From positions 662,348 to 726,347 of the forward strand of contig NZ_JAMQOJ010000002.1 of assembly GCF_031626495.1 (NCBI RefSeq): DNA of 64,000 nt. Direction: 5' to 3'. The stretch's first letter is position 1; each line of letters opens with the position of its first letter. Below the pieces are notes generated by a model. The model was not told where the DNA came from. It made no database searches and was given only the letters and a program-made list of their open reading frames with translations. Below, one piece after another: positions 33,628 through 43,124 of the stretch. Made by a program: the position numbers and the translations under genes. Source of the DNA: Natrinema sp031626495. GTDB lineage: Archaea; Halobacteriota; Halobacteria; Halobacteriales; Natrialbaceae.

Positions 33628-34042
33628 ACGGACTACTGAGCACTGTAGCCACCGTGTACCCGGGTGCCGGCCGGCGGCTATCGCGAACACCGGTTCCCAG
33701 AACGGACGGATCGAACGATTGTCACCGAAACACGAACAGTCGATTGTCCCCGCGCTCGAGGCCCCTTCGTGGGAACTATCGTATCCATAGCAAAAGTACG
33801 CCGAACGAACAGAAACTCCGCGCTCGCGTACGGACCGACGAACGTTCGGTAGCAACGGCCCAATCGACGGTAAGCAGCGGAAACAGCAGCGTGACGTACA
33901 GGGTGTCTGACTCGTCCGGCAATTACCGTTCGACCCCCAGTCGGACTCGCCGATAGGTATCCCGGCCCGGATGCGAAGGCGAGAGATCGCTCCCGACGAA
34001 CCGAATCGTCACACCTTTTGCGGTGGGTACGGACGCAAGCGT
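33628..34042. other. Gap between glmS leader and DUF5786 gene
   Basis: Several short overlapping frames on both strands but no coding signal I trust. Sequence is of mixed GC and may hold the DUF5786 promoter near its right end (TTTTGCGG at 34015-34022). Confidence 0.45.
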
Positions 34043-34231
34043 ATGGGTTTTGGTAGCTACGACGAGTCCGAACAACAAGAGCAGACCACCGACGACGAGG
34101 ACGTAGAGGCCGTCAACGTCCACGAGCACGAGCACCACGGCGAGATGTCGTTCGAGTCCGACGTTTCGACGGACGAGCTGGTCTCCCAGCTCGGCTCGAT
34201 GAAAGACGAACCCGACGAGTCCGACGAATAA
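34043..34231 (+). CDS. Small acidic protein, DUF5786 type
   Basis: 62 residues starting MGFGSYDESEQQEQTTDDED, with HEHEHHGEMSFESDVSTDELVSQLG and a DEPDESDE tail. The MGFGSYDESEQ start is the hallmark of a conserved haloarchaeal family (DUF5786) of unknown function. The His-rich stretch (five His in eight residues) could bind metal. The start is set by the family hallmark; a longer frame from 33971 adds unrelated basic residues. Confidence 0.8.
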   Translation: MGFGSYDESEQQEQTTDDEDVEAVNVHEHEHHGEMSFESDVSTDELVSQLGSMKDEPDESDE

Positions 34232-34400
34232 CCCGTCCGACGGGTGTCGACGCGAGTCCGCTCCACTCGGTCGACGCCGCGCTGACCGACCGCGACTGGG
34301 TCGGGCGGTCGCCAACGCTGCTCTGATTTTCAAACGCCGCACTACGCACGCGAGCAGAACCATCGACTCGAGCGAGGGAGACCACCCGTTCGAACGGCGA

Positions 34401-35129
34401 TCAGGAGAGCGTCGATCCGCAGAGTTCGCCGATCGCCCGCCGCAGGCGCTGGGAGACGGCCGATTTCGAGACGTCGAGTCGGTCCGCGAGTTCGTCCTGT
34501 GAGATGCCACGCGGCACGTCGAAGTATCCCTCTTCGTGGGCGACGGTGAGGAGTTCCTGCTGTTTCTCGGTGAGGGCGACGACGCCGTCGTCCTCGTCGT
34601 CGGAGACGCGGAGGTGGTCGACCGTCACCGAGATGTCTCGGTTGCGGCAGTAGTCGTTGAACGCGACGAGGCGGTCGCGGTCGGGGAACCGAAGCTGGAT
34701 CAGCCAGCCGTCACGGGAACTCGAGAGTTCGAGGAGTCGGCCGCCGACGTCGGCGGTCGCGGCGGTGAACGTGACCGTGCGGTCGGCGAGCGCGACGCGA
34801 TAGACACGCCGATCGGGATAGCGGTCGACGAGGACCGGATCGGTAACGGTCGGGTCCGTCCCGAGGGCGGTCTCGAACTCGTCGAACGAGGTTCCGTAGA
34901 CGGTGAGGAACACGAGCGTCCGATCGGCGTCGACGGCGGTCCAATAGTCGGGTTCGACGGTCACGTCGGCGGTGCGCTTGAGGGTCGGGCGCAAGAACAG
35001 ATCCGGGTGATCGAGACGGAGCTGGGCGACGATTCCGCCATCGGCCACCGACCGGATCCCCGCACGGTCACCGTCTGTGTCGGTGACGGCATCGGGCATC
35101 TCCTCGGCGTCGGCGATGTCGATGCTCAT
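34401..35129 (-). CDS. Bat-type helix-turn-helix regulator (short form)
   Basis: 242 residues from MSIDIADAEE. The central region (about 35-175) is a Bat-like beta domain; the C-terminus (about 180-242) is the bacterioopsin-activator HTH (HTH_10, PF04967): LTEKQQELLTVAHEEGYFDV, then QDELADRLDVSKSAVSQRLRRA. No PAS or GAF sensor domain, unlike the two larger Bat proteins in this window. Regulates unknown targets; Bat homologues often respond to oxygen or light. Convergent in direction with the next Bat gene's operon but separately promoted, with AT-rich sequence near 35160-35175. Confidence 0.82.
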   Translation of the reverse strand: MSIDIADAEEMPDAVTDTDGDRAGIRSVADGGIVAQLRLDHPDLFLRPTLKRTADVTVEPDYWTAVDADRTLVFLTVYGTSFDEFETALGTDPTVTDPVLVDRYPDRRVYRVALADRTVTFTAATADVGGRLLELSSSRDGWLIQLRFPDRDRLVAFNDYCRNRDISVTVDHLRVSDDEDDGVVALTEKQQELLTVAHEEGYFDVPRGISQDELADRLDVSKSAVSQRLRRAIGELCGSTLS

Positions 35130-35407
35130 CGGACCACCTGCGATCCGGTCGATCGACCGCTGTAATATCCAATTACCTCGGACGCACTCATTGAATGACT
35201 CATTAGGAGCCGAGGATATGACCGTGCACGCTAGATACGGAACGTGAGTCGGTGCTGACACCAATATGTATTCATCTATCCGGTTTCCGGTCAGTACGGG
35301 GCGCTCGGAAACAGTCACTTACCGCCGACGAAATACGCTCGTAACCGTGTAATTACCGAGTAAAAGTGTACTACCGGCAGAGAACGTCTCCTCCCATACG
35401 CGCAGAC

Positions 35408-38400
35408 TCACTCGTCTACAGCGTCCTCGAATAGCAGCGCGAACAGTTTGCGCTGGGCCAGCCGGAGGTGACGGCTGAACGTCGGCTGTGAAACCCCGAG
35501 CGATTCGGCGACCTCCTCGCCGGTGTGCTCGCGGGGCCACTCGAAGAACCCGCCGTAGTAGGCCGCCTCGAGCGTCCGCCGCTGACGCTCCGAAAGGTGT
35601 TCGCCGAGTCGGTCGAACGGGCGGGTCGCACTCGGCGATCGGTCCCGCTCCCGACGCGCGAGCAGTTCGGCTCCCGCGTATGTCCGCTCGAGCGCCCGGA
35701 CGAACGGCCGAACGGCGATCGGCTCTCCGAGCTCGATCGTGAGACGGGTCCGATCGTCGACCGGCCGAATCGATCGGAGGACGCCGCCGCGGTTGGCGAT
35801 CACCTGGGCGACGGTCGGCTCGGTAAGCGCGATCTCGAGGACGGTGTCGTCGGCTGCGCCGTCGACGATCGAAACCGATTCGACCGCCGACAGCGACGCG
35901 ACCGTCTCGCGGGTCGCGTCCGGATCGGCCGCCGAAACGGCGCAGAACACCGTCGAACCGCCGGCCGACCGCGGAATCGCGGCTTGCACGTCGATCCGTC
36001 GGTCGAGTCGGCGGGCGATCGCCGACAGCGGCTCCGCGTCGTCCCGAAGCACGACCTCGAGTTCGGTGATCCGGTCGGCGAGCAGCGCCCGGGACGTCTC
36101 GACCGCGGCGATCGCCTCGCCGGCGATTCCCGCGAGGTGAGCGCAGGCTCGTCGCGTGCGGTCGTCGAACGCCGACGGTCGATCGGCGTACACGGTGAGC
36201 GTTCCGTACCGGACCGCCCCAGCAGCGATCGGAACGCTCAGCGCGGACCGGAAGCCGCGCTCGAGGAGGGGATGTCGCCACGGCTCCCCGCCCGCGTCGG
36301 TCGACTGGGTGGGTGCGTCGGGCTGGCGGGTGGTGTCTGTCGCGAGGTCGTCGAGTACCGACGGCGTCTGGGTCGTTGCCGCAATCGCCGTCGGGTCGCC
36401 GCGGTCCTGACCCAACGGAACCGACGTCGAATCGAGGAAATCACCGTCCCGACCGGCCCAGGTCGCCGGGACGACCGTTTCGCGACCGTCGTTCGTGCGG
36501 CCGACCCAGGCGAGTTCGATCTCGGCGGCCGATTCGAGCGGCGCCAGCGAGAGGACCACCTCACAGAGCAGTCGTTCGATTTCCTCGCGCGTCTCGGCAT
36601 CCAGCATCGATCGTTCGGCGTCCCACAGCCGCTCGGTCCGGGCCGCGACGGTCTCGAGCCGGGACCGATCGCGCCGACACGTTCGCAGGTCAGCGGCTGA
36701 CTCGAGCCCAGCGAGCGCGACGGCCGCGGTGTCCGCGAGGATCTCGAGCGGGCCGAAATCGAGCCCGTCGAACGCCAGCGGCTCCGTGCTGGTCGCGAGG
36801 ACGAGGCTGTCCGACGCGATCGGAACGGCCAGAAATCGCTCGGCGCGGAGGCCGTCCTGGCCGAACAATCCCCGGAGCGAACCCCGGTCGTAGGCCGTCG
36901 CGTCCCCGTCCTCGAGCGCGCCGGCCAGCGGCGTTCCGTCGGGATCGATCGGCGGCAGATCGATCGACCCGCCGGTACCGCCGGAGACGCGCTCGGCCGC
37001 AGCGACCGACGCCGATCGAAAGCCGGTGTCGTCGGCGAGGTACCAGGCGGCGACGTCGGCGTCCGCGTACTCCCGAACGGCGTCGACGACTGCCGACCGG
37101 ACGGTCGACGGCGCCTCGGCCTCGCGGAGGGTAGCGGCGGTTCGGTACACCGTCTCGAGCGCGGCGGCCGCGGAGCCGCGCCGATCGCGGACCACACAGA
37201 GCGTTCGGTCGGGATCGGACAGCGGCGCTACGAACACGTCGACCGGGGGGGACGCGTCGGTCGCGAGGCCGCCCGTGACGGGGTCCATCCACCTGACGAC
37301 CGGCGAGCGCGCCCGTTCTCGGATCGCCGCCGCGAGATCGGCGTCGAACAGCGCCGCGAGGTCGCGGCCGACGAGGTCGTCCGTTCCGGCAAGCTCCCGC
37401 AGGGCCGGGTTGACCAGCTGCACCGTCGATCCGTCGAGGACGGCGACGCCGTCGTCCAGCGCGTCGACGACTGACTCGAGGAGGGCGAGCCGATCCCGGT
37501 CGGTCGTGGCTTCGGCGTCCGGCGATCGATCGCTGGCGTGGATCGAGACGCCGTCGTCACCGGGATAGACGGCGACGGTGAGGTGGTGCTCGAACGAGGG
37601 CGGGGTCGTGTCGAACGTAACGACCGAGTCCGTCGCCCGGGCCTCGCGAACCCGATCGGCGAGCGTGCCGGCGAAGTCGTCGGGCAGCAGCTCCCAGACG
37701 ACCGTTCCCGTCGGGATTTCGCGGTCCGGCCCGCGGTCGGTACGGTCGTCTGCACTCCGGCCGGCGGGCGCGAACAACTGCATCGCTGCCCCGTTCGCGT
37801 ACTGCAGTTCGTCCCGGGGACCCATCGCGAAGAAGGCATCCTCGAGCCGGTCGATGGCCGCCCATTCGTCACCGCGGCTCGATTCGGCTGCGGGCGTCCC
37901 CGCGTACGTGACGACGATTCCCTCGACGGCCGGATCCGCGAGCCGGTTCGTACAGGTCAACGCCGCGACCTGCCACGTTCCGTCGGCGTGACCGAGCCGG
38001 CAGGTAACGCGCTCGGTCGTCCCGACGGGGGCCGCCGAGACGGACGCGAGCGTCTCGCCCACCGCCTCCCAGTCGTCCGAACGAACGATTCTGGCGAGCG
38101 ACGCCCGCTCGAGTTCGGCCGGCGTGTACCCCAACCGCTGCTCGACCGCGGGCGTCGCGTATTCGACCTCACCGTCGAGGTCGACGACCCAGACGACGGC
38201 GTCGGCGTGCTCGAGGATCGATCGGGGGCGTCGATCCGCGCCCGCCGATGCGAGGCGATACCGCTCGCGCTCGGCGGCGGTTTTGATACGTGCGGCGAAC
38301 ACCGTTTCGGACGCGTCGGAATCGACGACGTCGCTCGCGCCGGCCTCGAGCGCCCGGTCTGCGTCGTCCTCGTCGGCGACGGCGACGATCGGTCGCTCGT

Positions 38401-38656
38401 CGGTTCGCTCGGCGAGGCGCTCGAGGATCGATTCCGACCCCGACGAACCGTCCGCGGTCCCATACGGACAGACGAGACAGTGGACCTCGCGGTCGGCGAG
38501 CCGCTCGCTGGCGTCCGCGACGGTCCGCGCTCTGAGCAGTGAACCGCCGTCGAGCCCCGCCTCGAGGGCGGTCATCGCGTCGTCGGCCGATTCCGAGTCG
38601 CCGACGACCAGAACGCACGGCGCATCGCCGACGACCGTCGTCGCGCCGTCGCTCAT
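35408..38656 (-). CDS. Multi-domain Bat-type regulator with PAS and GAF sensors
   Basis: 1082 residues from MSDGATTVVG. Order: receiver-like domain (about 10-135), PAS (150-260), a PAS-like segment (265-375), PAS (390-480), GAF (about 510-650), second GAF (680-850), Bat domain (about 860-1010) and C-terminal HTH_10 (LSERQRRTLEAAYYGGFFEW, EEVAESLGVSQPTFSRHLRL). The receiver-like part lacks the phosphoacceptor Asp: the strand reads VHCLVCPYGTAD, with Cys where Asp is expected, so it is probably not phosphorylated. A cytoplasmic signal-integrating transcription regulator, ligands unknown. The last Bat and HTH parts are close to those at 49458-51563. Confidence 0.85.
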   Translation of the reverse strand: MSDGATTVVGDAPCVLVVGDSESADDAMTALEAGLDGGSLLRARTVADASERLADREVHCLVCPYGTADGSSGSESILERLAERTDERPIVAVADEDDADRALEAGASDVVDSDASETVFAARIKTAAERERYRLASAGADRRPRSILEHADAVVWVVDLDGEVEYATPAVEQRLGYTPAELERASLARIVRSDDWEAVGETLASVSAAPVGTTERVTCRLGHADGTWQVAALTCTNRLADPAVEGIVVTYAGTPAAESSRGDEWAAIDRLEDAFFAMGPRDELQYANGAAMQLFAPAGRSADDRTDRGPDREIPTGTVVWELLPDDFAGTLADRVREARATDSVVTFDTTPPSFEHHLTVAVYPGDDGVSIHASDRSPDAEATTDRDRLALLESVVDALDDGVAVLDGSTVQLVNPALRELAGTDDLVGRDLAALFDADLAAAIRERARSPVVRWMDPVTGGLATDASPPVDVFVAPLSDPDRTLCVVRDRRGSAAAALETVYRTAATLREAEAPSTVRSAVVDAVREYADADVAAWYLADDTGFRSASVAAAERVSGGTGGSIDLPPIDPDGTPLAGALEDGDATAYDRGSLRGLFGQDGLRAERFLAVPIASDSLVLATSTEPLAFDGLDFGPLEILADTAAVALAGLESAADLRTCRRDRSRLETVAARTERLWDAERSMLDAETREEIERLLCEVVLSLAPLESAAEIELAWVGRTNDGRETVVPATWAGRDGDFLDSTSVPLGQDRGDPTAIAATTQTPSVLDDLATDTTRQPDAPTQSTDAGGEPWRHPLLERGFRSALSVPIAAGAVRYGTLTVYADRPSAFDDRTRRACAHLAGIAGEAIAAVETSRALLADRITELEVVLRDDAEPLSAIARRLDRRIDVQAAIPRSAGGSTVFCAVSAADPDATRETVASLSAVESVSIVDGAADDTVLEIALTEPTVAQVIANRGGVLRSIRPVDDRTRLTIELGEPIAVRPFVRALERTYAGAELLARRERDRSPSATRPFDRLGEHLSERQRRTLEAAYYGGFFEWPREHTGEEVAESLGVSQPTFSRHLRLAQRKLFALLFEDAVDE

Positions 38657-38893
38657 CTGACGGGTACTACCGGCTGGAGAGTCCCAGCCGGCAGCGTACA
38701 CAGTCCTACCGAGCGGCGCTGCTCGCTCGATGCTCCCCCCTGTCGGTCCGGTAGATCGAGCGCCCAGCGGGTCGGAGCGCGAGCGAGGAAGCCAGTCACG
38801 ATAGCGGCCGACTCGCAGTCCCTCGGCATAAGTATCGATTCCGTATCAGCGTCTAGTACGGTATTACGTGTGGACGGGCCGGCTGGAGGCTGG

Positions 38894-39316
38894 TTACGAT
38901 TGCTCCCGAACGGTGACGACCGGCACCGGGGCGTTCCGGACGATTTCCTCGGCGACACTGCCCGAAATGAGGTGATCGAGTCCCGACCGGCCGGCCGTCC
39001 CGACGACGATCATGTCGACCGCGTTCGTCTCGGCGAAGTCCACGATCTGCTCCTGTGGAACTCCGTGACGGATATCCGTCGTAACCGCGACACCGTCGCG
39101 GCCCGCCGCGTCCGCGGCCTCCTCGGCGGCTCTCGCGGCCTCGTCTTCCGGATCGTTGCGCAGTTGATCTTGTTGCCGTTCGGCCTGTGGCCCGTCTTCG
39201 GATACTGACAACACGTGCAACGTCGCGTCGAGCTGTGACGCCAGTTCGACCGCGTGGTCGGTCGCTCGGCGTGCAGCGTCGCTGCCGTCAGTCGCGAGCA
39301 GGAGATCCTGATACAT
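38894..39316 (-). CDS. Universal stress protein (UspA family)
   Basis: 140 residues from MYQDLLLATDGSDAARRATD. The ATP-binding signature of the family is present near the C-terminus: VVGTAGRSGLDHLISGSVAEEIVRNAPVPVVTV (G-x2-G-x9-G-S pattern). Small cytoplasmic nucleotide-binding stress proteins; specific role unknown. A TATA-like ATGTATGC lies about 27 bases before the start. Confidence 0.9.
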   Translation of the reverse strand: MYQDLLLATDGSDAARRATDHAVELASQLDATLHVLSVSEDGPQAERQQDQLRNDPEDEAARAAEEAADAAGRDGVAVTTDIRHGVPQEQIVDFAETNAVDMIVVGTAGRSGLDHLISGSVAEEIVRNAPVPVVTVREQS

Positions 39317-39400
39317 CGTTCCTGTCGTTCGACCGGCAGTCGCATACATCTCGGACCTGCCCTTGCCTGCCGGCCATCGACTCCCGTCTACTCGATTCGC

Positions 39401-39532
39401 TCAAAAGACGACCGTCCACGTATGACCGCACTGTCGACACTCGAACTGCCGTTCCAATCCGGCGTCGATCAGCGATCGAACGACCTCTTCACCCGCCTTC
39501 TCGAGACAGTTCGGACAGCGGTGTCGGCTCAC
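39401..39532 (-). CDS. Small two-knuckle zinc-ribbon protein
   Basis: 43 residues with a GTG start: VSRHRCPNCLEKAGEEVVRS, a linker, and FECRQCGHTWTVVF. Two CxxC knuckles 22 residues apart form a rubredoxin-like zinc ribbon. Function unknown. The start is chosen because a TATA-like CATTTATC lies about 30 bases upstream; a longer frame to 39661 runs back into ccdA. It follows ccdA on the same strand and might belong to that redox operon. Confidence 0.6.
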   Translation of the reverse strand: MSRHRCPNCLEKAGEEVVRSLIDAGLERQFECRQCGHTWTVVF

Positions 39533-39605
39533 GAGTCGCACTCGTGCCCGATCGGCGATAAATGTCCGCCTTCGATAATTTGGATTAAATGTAAGTTGCC
39601 AGCGA

Positions 39606-40289
39606 TTATGGAAGCTGGATAACCTCGAGCACGACGATCGCGAGGTACAGCTGTCCGACACCGGCGACGATCATGACTGCGCCGGCGATCCGCTTGAGGG
39701 TCCCGGAGTACGCCGCTAGCCGCCCCGCACCGGCCACGAGGCCCATCCCCGTTGCGACGGTCAGCGAGATCATGAGGACGACGAGACTGCCGACGTACGT
39801 TGCGAGAAGGACGCTCGCCGACGTCGCCGGCAGCGACAGTGCGCGGGTGACCACGCTCAGGAACACCGGCGCGACACAGCCAGCCGCCGCCAGCGCGTAG
39901 CCGACCCCGAAGATGGCGAACCCGAGCACGCTCGAGCGCCGCTTCGGAAGCGGGACTGTCAGCGAGGGCGCGCGGTCGGTGACGACCAGGAGGCCGAACA
40001 CGAGGAGAACGACGCCGGCGACCACCTCGAACAGCGTGACGGACGAGAGCGCGGAGTAGCCGACCCAGAACGCCGCCCCGAGCAGCGCGGTGAAGGTCAG
40101 GAGGACGCCGAGACCGGCGATCAGCCCCCGGCTCAACGCGCCGGCGAGCGACGCCCGTTCGCCGTCGGTCTGGCTCACGTAGAAGCCGACGTACCCCGGC
40201 AGGAGCGGAAACGCACACGGCGAAAAGAAGGTCCCGATTCCGGTCGTCAGGCCGAAGACCGCAGAGCCGACGAGCGCCGCGTCGACCAT
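39606..40289 (-). CDS. ccdA: CcdA-type thiol-disulfide membrane transporter
   Basis: 227 residues, six hydrophobic helices. The characteristic first cysteine helix (FSPCAFPLLPGYVGFY) and the fourth-helix cysteine (ALAAAGCVAPVFLSV) are both present. CcdA moves reducing power from cytoplasmic thioredoxin across the membrane to outside thiol proteins. Last of a tight three-gene run (sco, tlpA-like, ccdA; two- and one-base gaps), so it most likely reduces the two preceding redox proteins, which serve copper insertion into cytochrome oxidase or cytochrome c maturation. Confidence 0.9.
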   Translation of the reverse strand: MVDAALVGSAVFGLTTGIGTFFSPCAFPLLPGYVGFYVSQTDGERASLAGALSRGLIAGLGVLLTFTALLGAAFWVGYSALSSVTLFEVVAGVVLLVFGLLVVTDRAPSLTVPLPKRRSSVLGFAIFGVGYALAAAGCVAPVFLSVVTRALSLPATSASVLLATYVGSLVVLMISLTVATGMGLVAGAGRLAAYSGTLKRIAGAVMIVAGVGQLYLAIVVLEVIQLP

Positions 40290-40290
40290 C

Positions 40291-40878
40291 CTACTCGCCT
40301 CCGGCCGCGACGGCCTGCTCGATGCCGGCGACGAGTTCGTCCGCTGTCTTGATACCCCGCTCGCGCCACCGGAGGGTCCCCGAGGCGTCGATCGCTACGG
40401 CGACTGGATACTGGCTCCCCCAGTATCGGGACGTGAGTTTCGCGTTCGGATCGAGACCGATCGTCCAGTTGCCGCCGTGGTCGCGCCACCACGTAGCGAG
40501 TTCCGACATCTCGATCGAGCGGCCGAACGGTTCGCTGGTCACCGACAGGAAGACGACGTCGTCCGAGACCCGGGTGTGCGCTTCTGCGAGTGCGTCCATC
40601 TGCTTCTTGCAGGGCGCACACCACGTCGCGAAGAAGTCGACGAACGTGGGCTGGCCCGGCGTCGGCACCTGGACAGTGCCGGCCTCGCTACCGCGTGCGT
40701 CGGCCGTCTCGATCTCGAGCGGCTCGAACTGCTCGCCGACGAGCCCGGACGAGCCGTCGGAGTCGGATCCGTCGCCGGAGCCCCCGGTACTGAGACTCCC
40801 GCCGGTGGCCGCGAGCGCACCGGCACCGGCGACGATGCCGGCACCGCCGAGTCCGGCGAGGATCTCGCGTCGGCGCAT
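40291..40878 (-). CDS. TlpA/ResA-like thioredoxin-fold protein, exported
   Basis: 195 residues. N-terminal RRREILAGLGGAGIVAGAGAL is a Tat-like signal/anchor; a Gly/Ser/Asp-rich linker follows. The redoxin domain (about 60-195) has FFATWCAPCKKQMDAL with the WCxPC active site and the cis-proline region VAIDASGTLRWRERG. Expected to reduce disulfides outside the cell with electrons from the adjacent CcdA. Starts two bases after the Sco gene stop and ends one base before ccdA, so the three are one operon. Confidence 0.88.
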   Translation of the reverse strand: MRRREILAGLGGAGIVAGAGALAATGGSLSTGGSGDGSDSDGSSGLVGEQFEPLEIETADARGSEAGTVQVPTPGQPTFVDFFATWCAPCKKQMDALAEAHTRVSDDVVFLSVTSEPFGRSIEMSELATWWRDHGGNWTIGLDPNAKLTSRYWGSQYPVAVAIDASGTLRWRERGIKTADELVAGIEQAVAAGGE

Positions 40879-40880
40879 CG

Positions 40881-41645
40881 TTAGCTATCGACCCCCGCGA
40901 CCGTTCTCGTATCCTCGACCATCACCTGCGTGTTGACCTGGTCGGTCTGGGTGGCCGCCCTCGGATACGCTCGCTCGACGATCCCGCGATCGTTGACGAG
41001 GGAGACCTGCGAGAAGTGCGTGAACATGTACTCGCCGTGATCGTGGGTCATCGACTCGTTGTCCGACGACGAGTTAGTGGTCGACGAGTTCGCGTTCGGC
41101 ATCTCCTCGCGCCGTTGGAGGGGGAGGCCGAACGTGTCGGTCATGATCGATTTGGCTTCCTCGTTGTTCTCGGGCCGGAGGAAGTGCCAGGTCTCCGCCT
41201 CGTAGTCGATCCCGATCTGCGTGGCGAACGATCGGAGGGCGTCGGCCGTGTCCCGATTCGGGTCGAACGTCATCGCGACCAGCCCCACATCGTCCTTGTA
41301 GCCCTTTTCAGCGGCGTCTTTCTGGATCCGGTTCAGGTGCTGGAGCAACGCGGGACACGCACCGTCCGGACAGGTGGTGTAGATGTGCGTCATCACGAAC
41401 GGCCGCTCGTCGACGAAGTGCTCGAGCGTGATGGTCTCGTCTTTGAGCGGATCGTGAATCGAAAACGAGGGGAACTCCTCGCCGTAGGCCGGATACGAGG
41501 GATCGCCCTGCTCGTACTCCGGCGGGCCGAGAACGGTGTCCGGAGCGGCCGCGCTGTCACCCCCGCCGAGCGCGTCGCCGAGACAGCCGGCCGCACTTGA
41601 GAGCCCCGCGACGCCGAGCGAGCCGAGGTATGTCCGCCGATCCAT
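40881..41645 (-). CDS. SCO1/SenC-like copper-delivery lipoprotein with unusual Cys spacing
   Basis: 254 residues from MDRRTYLGSLGVAG. The signal ends in a lipobox-like SSAAGC, so it is a membrane-anchored lipoprotein. The thioredoxin-like Sco domain follows (PSFSIHDPLKDETITLEHF, PFVMTHIYTTCPDGACPALL). Sco proteins bind Cu(I) with CxxxC and a distal His; here the cysteines are spaced CPDGAC (four residues between) and the His is in YMFTHFSQVSL. Between the conserved DPNRDT part and that His is an insert rich in Asn/Ser with MTHDHGEY, adding possible metal ligands. Role: copper delivery to cytochrome oxidase CuA or thiol redox. First gene of the sco-tlpA-ccdA operon; divergent from an iron lipoprotein. 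Confidence 0.85.
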   Translation of the reverse strand: MDRRTYLGSLGVAGLSSAAGCLGDALGGGDSAAAPDTVLGPPEYEQGDPSYPAYGEEFPSFSIHDPLKDETITLEHFVDERPFVMTHIYTTCPDGACPALLQHLNRIQKDAAEKGYKDDVGLVAMTFDPNRDTADALRSFATQIGIDYEAETWHFLRPENNEEAKSIMTDTFGLPLQRREEMPNANSSTTNSSSDNESMTHDHGEYMFTHFSQVSLVNDRGIVERAYPRAATQTDQVNTQVMVEDTRTVAGVDS

Positions 41646-41802
41646 GTATGATCCGAGGGAGCCCCCGATCAAATGCTCGTTGGTTCGATTCACGAAGCGG
41701 GCTCGCCGGCCCGAGCTGCGAACCGCCTCCGGAACCGACGGACCTGCGGCGTTCGACCCCCGAACCAACAGGCGTTTTGTCCCCCGATTCCAACCTCCCA
41801 CG

Positions 41803-42906
41803 ATGAACCGCCGGTGTTTCCTCCGTGGTACCGCCGCCGTCGGCGCCGTCGGCACCGCCGGCCTCGCCGGCTGTCTCGAGCGGCTCGGCTTCGAAGAACA
41901 GTCCGCCTGGGCGAACCCGCCGCTCGTCGAGGACCGGCCCGACGCCGTCTACCTCCCGGCTTCCCGCGAGGAGATGGGTATGTACGGGATGGCGACCGAC
42001 GGTGACTACGCCGCCATGCTCACCTATACCTTCCCACACCGCTTCTGGATCGTCAGCGGCGGGAAAGAGCTGGTCGAAGTCGATGCCGACGACAGTCTCC
42101 ACCTCATGTTCTCGCTCTGGGACCGCGAGACCGGCACCGTCCTGCCGGTGAACACGCGCCTCGAGATCCTCCAGGACGGCTCCCCGGTCGACATCGGCGT
42201 CTCCTCGCTGTGGCCGATGCTCTCCCAGCGGATGGGGTTTCACTACGGCGACAACGTCCGGCTACCGGACGAAGGGGAGTACACGGCCCGGATTCAGGCC
42301 GGCCCCGTCGCCCTCGAGCGAACCGGCGCGTTCGACGGGCGACTGGGGTCGCGGGCGACGCTCGAGATCGACTTCGAGTACGCGCGGTCGGACATCAACG
42401 GGCTGTCCTTCGAAACGATCGACGAGAGCAAGCGGGGCAGCCGCGACGCGCTGCCGCTGATGGACCACGGCGGGGGTGGCTCGGGGAACAGTAGCTCCGG
42501 CGGACGCCCGATGGGAACGGGGACCCCGGTGGACGATCTCCCCGGCGAACTGCTCGGGACGAAACGCAGCGGCGATGCGGTGCTTGCCACGCTCACGTCC
42601 GACGCCGCCCGATTTACCGACGGCGGCACGTATCTAGCGGTCTGTCCCCGAACGCCGTACAACGATCTCATCGTCCCGTTCACCACGCTGTCCGCGACCG
42701 TCGAACGCGACGGCTCGGTCGTCGCCGAGGGAGCGCTCGTGGAGACGATCGACGGCGAGTACGGCCACCACTACGGGCTCGCAGTGGACGAACTCGCCGC
42801 CGGCGACCGCGTGACGATCAGCGTCGACACCCCGCCGCAGGTGGCCCGCCACGACGGCTACGAGACGGCGTTTTTCGAGTTCGAGCCGGTGACCTACACG
42901 GTCTAA
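41803..42906 (+). CDS. Iron-transport (P19/Tp34-like) lipoprotein
   Basis: 367 residues from MNRRCFLRGTAAVGAVG with Tat motif and lipobox GLAGC, so anchored outside the membrane. The first half (about 45-205) matches the high-affinity iron transporter P19 fold (PF10634): MYGMATDGDYAAMLTYTFPH, with Met/His positions and IQAGPVALERTGAF. The second half (about 230-367), after a Gly/Ser linker, is a separate beta domain that I associate with haloarchaeal DUF7350. P19 proteins bind Fe/Cu outside the membrane and work with an FTR1-type permease; no permease gene is adjacent. Divergent from the Sco operon, so the block handles metals outside the cell. Confidence 0.8.
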   Translation: MNRRCFLRGTAAVGAVGTAGLAGCLERLGFEEQSAWANPPLVEDRPDAVYLPASREEMGMYGMATDGDYAAMLTYTFPHRFWIVSGGKELVEVDADDSLHLMFSLWDRETGTVLPVNTRLEILQDGSPVDIGVSSLWPMLSQRMGFHYGDNVRLPDEGEYTARIQAGPVALERTGAFDGRLGSRATLEIDFEYARSDINGLSFETIDESKRGSRDALPLMDHGGGGSGNSSSGGRPMGTGTPVDDLPGELLGTKRSGDAVLATLTSDAARFTDGGTYLAVCPRTPYNDLIVPFTTLSATVERDGSVVAEGALVETIDGEYGHHYGLAVDELAAGDRVTISVDTPPQVARHDGYETAFFEFEPVTYTV

Positions 42907-43124
42907 CCCCGGAACGAATCGAGGGAGGTACACCGAGTTCCGGGCGGAAAGCGCGGCTTGGAACCGATCTTCGAGACCCCTCGAGAGCGAAGCGAGCGGT
43001 GAGCGTATCGCCGCCCGTTCGACCGCGTAAACCTGCCCGTACCGATATCGAACGGTCGGAAACAGGACCTAGCGACGCCGTACGGTTCCGATAACTAACG
43101 GGGACCGTCGACTACGTTCAGGGC

